Positions 5,376 to 10,626 of a stretch of DNA of 10,626 bases are shown here, in pieces. The stretch spans positions 1-10,626 of the forward strand of contig JAEVYS010000054.1 of the NCBI GenBank assembly GCA_023392635.1, written 5' to 3'. A model generated the notes under the pieces. The model was not told where the DNA came from, made no database searches, and saw nothing but the letters and a program-made list of their open reading frames with translations. The DNA is from Actinomycetes bacterium. Its GTDB lineage: Bacteria; Actinomycetota; Actinomycetes; Propionibacteriales; Propionibacteriaceae. The stretch's first letter is position 1; each line of letters begins with the position of its first letter. Position numbers and translations under genes: made by a program.

Positions 5376-6425
5376 TTATGAGGTCCTTGCGGGAGCAGCC
5401 GCGGGTCGCACCCGTTTCGCCTGCACCCAGTTCATGACGCTGCCCGCGATCACCGACAGCACGAGGAGGACGCCGGTGATGATGCTCACCACGTCGGACG
5501 TGATGTTCACCAACTGGAGCGCCTTGGACAGCACCCCGATCAGCAGGACGCCGGCCACCACGCCGTGCAGGGCGCCGCGTCCGCCGAACACCGAGACGCC
5601 GCCCAGCACGACAGCGGCGATCACCTGCAGTTCCATGCCGGTGGCGTTGTCGCCACGGGCCGAGGTGTAGTAGAGCGCGTAGTAGACGCCCGCCAGGGAG
5701 GCCATCAGCCCGGAAAGGACGAAGAGCACCAGGCGTGTGCGCTCGACGTCGACGCCGGAGAACACGGCTGCGTCCTTGCTCAGCCCGATCGCGAAGATGC
5801 CGCGTCCGAACGACGTGAAGTGCAGCATGAGGACGAAGGCGGCCAGGAGGACCACGAACAGGATCATCACGGTCGGGATGCCGGTGGTGCCGATCTTCGA
5901 CTTCACCAGCGCGGTCCACCAGCGGTCGAAGGTGGTGATCGCGGTCGTCCCGAGCAGGCCGACCGCGATACCGCGGTACAGCGCCAGGGTGCCGATGGTC
6001 ACCGCGAGCGCAGGCAGCCCGACCCGCGTGACCAGCAGCCCGTTGACGACCCCGCCGACGACGCCCACCGCCAGTGCGAGGACGATCGCCACCGGAATCC
6101 CGATCCCCGCCTGGGAGCAGAGCCCCACGACCACGCTGCTCAGCCCGACCATGGAGCCGACCGACAAGTCGATGTCGCCGGTGATCATCACCGGGGCCAT
6201 GGCCAGCGCGATCAGCAGGATCGGCGTGATGTCGAACAGCAGGTAGCCCATCGTCACCGGGGTGGCGAACTTGGGCACGATCATCGAGGCACCGACCAGG
6301 ACCGCCACCAGCAGGAGGATGATCGCCATCTCCCGGCTGAACAGGATCCTGCGCCAGGCGGGACGGCCGTAGTCGGCGTAGCGGCGCTCGGAGGTGCCGG
6401 AGCCGGCGGCGAGGGTGCTGCTCAT
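5376..6425 (-). CDS. rhaQ: Rhamnose ABC transporter permease (second of two)
   Basis: This 349-residue polytopic membrane protein is of the CUT2/RbsC permease family. After a hydrophilic N-terminus of about 32 residues come multiple hydrophobic helices, starting at MAIILLLVAVLVGASMIV. The family hallmark GDIDLSVGSMVGLS is at about residues 83-96, and the C-terminal half carries the Gly-rich GGVSVFGGRGALHGVVAGVLL segment. It should form a heterodimeric channel with the neighbouring permease. The ATG at 6425 overlaps the rhaP stop codon as ATGA and has AAAGGGA six bases upstream, indicating translational coupling. Labelling the two permeases P and Q follows the rhizobial gene order and is not independently supported. 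Confidence 0.9.
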   Translation of the reverse strand: MSSTLAAGSGTSERRYADYGRPAWRRILFSREMAIILLLVAVLVGASMIVPKFATPVTMGYLLFDITPILLIALAMAPVMITGDIDLSVGSMVGLSSVVVGLCSQAGIGIPVAIVLALAVGVVGGVVNGLLVTRVGLPALAVTIGTLALYRGIAVGLLGTTAITTFDRWWTALVKSKIGTTGIPTVMILFVVLLAAFVLMLHFTSFGRGIFAIGLSKDAAVFSGVDVERTRLVLFVLSGLMASLAGVYYALYYTSARGDNATGMELQVIAAVVLGGVSVFGGRGALHGVVAGVLLIGVLSKALQLVNITSDVVSIITGVLLVLSVIAGSVMNWVQAKRVRPAAAPARTS

Positions 6426-7464
6426 GCCGCGTCCCTTTCTGCCATGAGTCGTTTGGCCTGGCGGTTGGCCAGCACGCGGTCGAGGATGATCGCGCCGATG
6501 ATGAGCGCACCGACCACGGCGCGCTGCCAGAAGTCGGGGATGCCGAGGATCGGCAGGGAGCGGTTGATCGTGAGCAGCAGGTATGCGCCGAACACCGCCC
6601 CGATCACGGTGCCGCTGCCGCCGACGATCGCCACGCCGCCGATCACGGCAGCACCGATGGCCTGCAACTCGAAGCCGTCGCCGACCTGGGAGTTCACGGT
6701 GCCGTAGCGCGCGGCGAACAGCACCCCGCCGAGCCCGGCTGCCGCACCGCTGGTGACGAAGGCGATCAGGACCCGCCTGGTCTTGGCCAGGCCGTAGAGC
6801 TCGGCGGCGCCCGGATCGGAGCCGATCGCGTAGAACTCGCGTCCGCCGCGGGTGTTGGCCATGTACCAGGCCACCGCGACGAGGATCACCAGGGCGATGA
6901 TCGTCAGTACCGGGATGCTCAGGATCTGCGCGGTGCCGAGGTTGAGGAAGTCGGCCGGCATGTCGGAGGCGTTGATCCGCTTGCTCCCGGTCCAGGCGAC
7001 GTTGATGCCACGGAAGGCGTACAGCGTGCCGAGGGTGATCACCATCGCCGGCACCTTGCCGAAGGCGACCAGCGCACCGTTCACCAGGCCGAGCAGGGCG
7101 CCGAAAGCGATGCCGGTGACGAACATGAGCGGCACCGGGTAGCCGGGGATCGCGAGGAAGAGGCTGCCGACGAGGTACGCGGTCAGGCCGACGATCGAGC
7201 CCACCGACAGGTCCACGCTGCGGGTGATGATCACCACGGCCTCGCCGATCGCCACCACGGCGACGATCGCGGGAGTCAGCAGCAGGTCGCGCCAGCCGTC
7301 CCCGCTGAACAGGAACTCGGGGTTACGGATCGTCGTGGCGAGCACGACGAGGGCGAACGCCAGGAAGATGCCCGCCTCACGGGAGCGCAGCAGCGAACCC
7401 ACCCGCGCGAGGAGGCCGGAGCGGGTGGCGGCAGGAGCAGCCAGGGCGGTCATCCGCGGGGTGC

Positions 7465-7468
<4 letters not shown>
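6422..7468 (-). CDS. rhaP: Rhamnose ABC transporter permease (first of two)
   Basis: This 348-residue CUT2/RbsC-family permease has its first membrane helix at about residues 33-46 (GIFLAFALVVLATT). The conserved loop RSVDLSVGSIVGL starts near residue 83, and a C-terminal Gly-rich stretch GGVAIVGGSGTVIGAVFG precedes the last helices. The ORF is open further upstream, but the start is taken as ATG 7468 because it overlaps the rhaT stop codon (ATGA) and has AAGGA six bases upstream. It resembles rhaQ in overall plan, suggesting old duplication, but the two are clearly diverged. The ATGA junctions on both sides imply coupled translation of rhaT, rhaP and rhaQ in fixed proportion. Confidence 0.9.
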
Positions 7469-8979
<1,511 letters not shown>

Positions 8980-8987
8980 CGTTCGTG

Positions 8988-8992
8988 CCTCC
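8988..8992 (-). promoter_or_regulatory. Ribosome binding site deciding the rhaT start
   Basis: The minus strand reads GGAGG eight bases before the GTG at 8979. This strong site supports GTG 8979 over the longer TTG-initiated frame at 9027, whose first codons coincide with the repressor operator and the predicted transcription start. Confidence 0.75.
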
Positions 8993-9000
8993 GTTGGCTG

Positions 9001-9027
9001 TTGAAACGTTCCATACGAACGATTCAA
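9001..9027 (-). promoter_or_regulatory. Double LacI-type operator of the rhaT operon
   Basis: This is a 27-base near-palindrome: TTGAAACGTT (9001-9010) and AACGATTCAA (9018-9027) are inverted repeats with nine of ten bases matching. It can be read as two 12-bp operators, TGAAACGTTCCA (9002-9013) and ACGAACGATTCA (9015-9026), with centres 13 bases apart, each with one good outer arm and a central CG. It covers the predicted start region just downstream of the -10 box, and the single operator at rhaB is the same motif. It is the likely control point for the whole transporter-isomerase operon. Confidence 0.8.
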
Positions 9028-9028
9028 G

Positions 9029-9058
9029 ACACTACGGAATCTCTCGTCCCTGTGTCAA
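9029..9058 (-). promoter_or_regulatory. rhaT operon promoter (-35 TTGACA, -10 TAGTGT)
   Basis: The minus strand carries a perfect TTGACA (9058-9053), which overlaps the repressor gene's stop codon, then an 18-base spacer and TAGTGT (9034-9029). The -10 box is weak, but the -35 box is consensus and the operator follows directly. The arrangement repeats that of the rhaBD promoter. Because the promoter begins at the end of the repressor gene, transporter expression need not depend on repressor-gene transcription. Confidence 0.65.
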
Positions 9059-10107
9059 CCCTTCCGGGACTTCCGCGGCTGCGTCGAGCGCCGAGCCACG
9101 AGCTGCGGGGTGAAGCGCACGGTCTCGTGCCGGTGGGCCGAGACGGCGTCGTCGGCCTCCATCTCGCGCATCAACAATTCCGCGGACTTGCGTCCGATGT
9201 CCTCGCGCGGCTGCCGGATCGAGGACAGCGGCACCGCGGCGGCAGCGGCGAAGTCGATGTCGTCGTACCCGATGATCGCCATGTCCTCTGGCACCCGCAG
9301 GCCGGCGGTGACGAAGCCCTGGAGCAGGCCGATGGCGACCAGGTCGTTGGCGGCGAACACCGCTGTCGGGCGCTCGCCGGCCGGCAGCGCAGCGATCTCG
9401 CCGGCGCTGCTCACCCCGGCCTCCAGGCTCGTGCTCGGCGTGCTGACCACCAGGAGTGTCGCCTCACCCCCGGCCTGCTCCACCGCCAGCTCCGCGCCGC
9501 GGCGCCGGTCGCGTACCTGCGCGAGGGTGCTCGGACCGCCGACGAAGGCCAGCCGCCGGTGGCCCTGGTCGAGAAGGTGTTGGGCGGCCAGGCGCCCGCC
9601 CGCCAGGTCGTCCACGCCCACCGAGCAGTAGTCGGTGCCGGTGCCCGCCCGGTCGACGATCACCACGGGGATGCCGCGCTGGCGCAGCCGCAGGATGCGC
9701 TCGGCGCTGTCCTCGATCGGGGCGAACAGGACCCCGCCCACGCGTTGCTGCTCGAAGCGTTCCAGGAGCGTGAGCTCGCGGGCGAGGTCGGAGTCGCTGT
9801 TGCCGACCTGCACCGAGTACTGCTCGCCGTAGAGGAGGTTCTCCGCACCCTTGACGACATCGGTGAAGAACGGGTTCGCGATGTCCATCACGACCATCCC
9901 GATCGAGCGACTGCGGCCCGCCCGCAGCTGTCGGGCCGACTCGTTGGGCACCCAGCCGAGCTTGGCGATGGCCTGCTCGACGCGCTGCCGGGTGGCCTCG
10001 GAGACCCGCTCGGGCGAATTCAGCACGTTCGACACCGTGCCGACCGAGACCCGGGCCAGCATGGCGACGTCCCGCATGCTCACCGAGTTCCTGGGGACCA
10101 TGGCCAT
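9055..10107 (-). CDS. rhaR: LacI-family transcriptional repressor, probable rhamnose regulator
   Basis: This 350-residue LacI/GalR-family regulator has an N-terminal helix-turn-helix (SMRDVAMLARVSVGTVSNVLN, residues 10-30) and a hinge region, LGWVPNESARQLRAGRS. The sugar-binding core is recognised by GMVVMDIANPFFTDVVKGAE, VGVDDLAGGRLAAQHLL, AVFAANDLVAIGLLQGF and IIGYDDIDFA. It should bind the TGAA-NCGN-TTCA sites before rhaT, rhaB and its own gene and release them on inducer. The inducer (L-rhamnose or a pathway intermediate) cannot be read from sequence. The ATG at 10107 is used; ATGs at 10101 and 10077 are alternatives, the last being too close to the helix-turn-helix. The ribosome site is weak (GAAGA), which suits a low-abundance repressor. 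LacI-type rhamnose regulators are known in Actinobacteria. Confidence 0.9.
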   Translation of the reverse strand: MAMVPRNSVSMRDVAMLARVSVGTVSNVLNSPERVSEATRQRVEQAIAKLGWVPNESARQLRAGRSRSIGMVVMDIANPFFTDVVKGAENLLYGEQYSVQVGNSDSDLARELTLLERFEQQRVGGVLFAPIEDSAERILRLRQRGIPVVIVDRAGTGTDYCSVGVDDLAGGRLAAQHLLDQGHRRLAFVGGPSTLAQVRDRRRGAELAVEQAGGEATLLVVSTPSTSLEAGVSSAGEIAALPAGERPTAVFAANDLVAIGLLQGFVTAGLRVPEDMAIIGYDDIDFAAAAAVPLSSIRQPREDIGRKSAELLMREMEADDAVSAHRHETVRFTPQLVARRSTQPRKSRKG

Positions 10108-10130
10108 CCGATCTTCAGCAGTTGGTCACG

Positions 10131-10159
10131 ATTAGATCACAAAAACCGATTCATTGAAC
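10131..10159 (-). promoter_or_regulatory. Promoter of the LacI-family repressor gene (extended -10)
   Basis: On the minus strand, TGATCTAAT (10139-10131) gives an extended -10 element, with TCTAAT matching the consensus at five of six positions. No good -35 box exists at 16-18 bases; the best candidate, GTTCAA (10159-10154), lies inside the operator-like sequence. The expected leader to the ATG at 10107 is short, about 17 bases. Repressor bound at the adjacent sites would occlude the -35 region, implying autoregulation. Confidence 0.5.
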
Positions 10160-10166
10160 CGTATCA
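10142..10166 (-). promoter_or_regulatory. Double operator-like site upstream of the repressor gene
   Basis: Two degenerate 12-bp operators lie side by side: AAAACCGATTCA (10142-10153) and TGAACCGTATCA (10155-10166), centres 13 bases apart, as at rhaT. Here the well-conserved arms (TTCA and TGAA) face inward, while at rhaT they face outward. The second site includes the stop codon of the upstream glycerate kinase gene. Binding here would repress the regulator's own promoter. Both sites deviate from the perfect rhaB operator, so affinity is probably lower. Confidence 0.6.
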
Positions 10167-10626
10167 GCGCGGGTGGTCACCAGGCGGGACCGGCAGCTCG
10201 GCCAGCGTGGTCGCGACGGCGCGCTCGAGGTTCTCCGGCCCCCGCCGCAGGGCTGTGGCGAGCTCGACGGACGGGTCGACGATCGGCACGACGGCGGCGA
10301 ACCTCTGCCCGAGCTTCGCTGCCGCGTCGGGATCCACCCGCCCCGCGAAGGCGAGGACGGGCACGCCGTAGGTCGCGGCGACGTCCGCCACCCCGACCGG
10401 CGTCTTCCCCGCGAGGCTCTGCGCGTCCAGGGACCCCTCGCCGGTGAGGACGAGGTCTGCCCCGGACACCGCGGCCCCGAGTCCCGCAGCCTCCGCCACC
10501 ACCTGCACTCCCGGGCGCAGGCGCGCACCGAGGGCGAGGAAGGCCGCGCCGAGCCCGCCGGCGGCACCCGCGCCGGCGAGGTCGCGGGTGTCGGGCAATC
10601 CGGCGGCGGCCAGCGCGTCGGCCACC
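10164..10626 (-). CDS. Glycerate kinase, C-terminal part (5' end beyond the window)
   Basis: These 154 codons, including the stop, encode the C-terminal part of a glycerate kinase of the GarK/GlxK family (usually about 370-380 residues). The enzyme phosphorylates glycerate to enter central metabolism. Recognisable segments are GAGAAGGLGAAFLALGARLRPG and DLVLTGEGSLDAQSLAGKTPVGVA, which closely follow the family's conserved glycine-rich and TGEGS motifs, then VPVLAFAGRV. The reading frame is open to the right edge, so the true start and roughly 220 residues are missing. It ends 56 bases before the repressor gene. Nothing ties it to the rhamnose pathway, so it is probably an unrelated neighbour on the same strand. 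No terminator is visible after it. Confidence 0.85.
   Translation of the reverse strand, partial: VADALAAAGLPDTRDLAGAGAAGGLGAAFLALGARLRPGVQVVAEAAGLGAAVSGADLVLTGEGSLDAQSLAGKTPVGVADVAATYGVPVLAFAGRVDPDAAAKLGQRFAAVVPIVDPSVELATALRRGPENLERAVATTLAELPVPPGDHPR

Noticed and set aside
4249..6510. Fusion of a permease-region frame to the binding protein (about 753 codons)
   Set aside because: The upstream part is just the open out-of-frame reading of rhaQ. The binding protein has its own tandem ATG, ribosome site, signal peptide and lipobox.
8980..9027. N-terminal extension of rhaT starting at TTG 9027
   Set aside because: The added 16 codons coincide with the operator and the expected transcription start, and no ribosome site precedes the TTG, whereas GGAGG precedes GTG 8979.

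Overview
The window is high-GC DNA. Its codon use is strongly G/C-ended, which produces long spurious antisense ORFs. Together with the gene families present, this suggests an actinobacterium; genus cannot be assigned from the sequence alone. Every credible gene lies on the minus strand, so the biological reading order runs from the right edge to the left edge. No gap between genes exceeds 300 bases; the longest non-coding stretches are about 120 bases.

Layout in transcription order. At 10626-10164 is the C-terminal part of a glycerate kinase, cut by the window edge. At 10107-9055 is a LacI-family repressor. At 8979-4249 is a CUT2-type (ribose-like) sugar ABC transporter: double ATPase, two permeases joined by ATGA overlaps, then a lipoprotein binding protein. 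At 4128-2962 is L-rhamnose isomerase (RhaI type) and at 2886-2548 L-rhamnose mutarotase. At 2435-951 is rhamnulokinase and at 947-120 rhamnulose-1-phosphate aldolase. A pair of palindromic repeats (29-61 and 86-118) closes the cluster.

Together these form an essentially complete L-rhamnose uptake and catabolism locus. The transporter imports the sugar, RhaM equilibrates anomers, RhaI makes L-rhamnulose, RhaB phosphorylates it at C1, and RhaD cleaves it to DHAP and L-lactaldehyde. No gene for lactaldehyde oxidation or reduction is in the window.

Regulation is unusually legible. A 12-bp LacI-type site (TGAA-NCGN-TTCA) occurs, with variations, in front of the repressor gene, rhaT and rhaB. The rhaT and rhaB promoters share one layout: a TTGAC(A/G) -35 box, a 17-18 bp spacer, a TAG-starting -10 box, and the operator directly over the expected start site. 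Strong hairpins without U-tracts sit on both sides of the binding-protein gene and between rhaI and rhaM, suggesting post-transcriptional tuning within the long operon. I see no new type of system. The points worth following up are the operator architecture, the intergenic hairpins, metal-ligand variation in RhaD and RhaI, and the terminal repeat pair.
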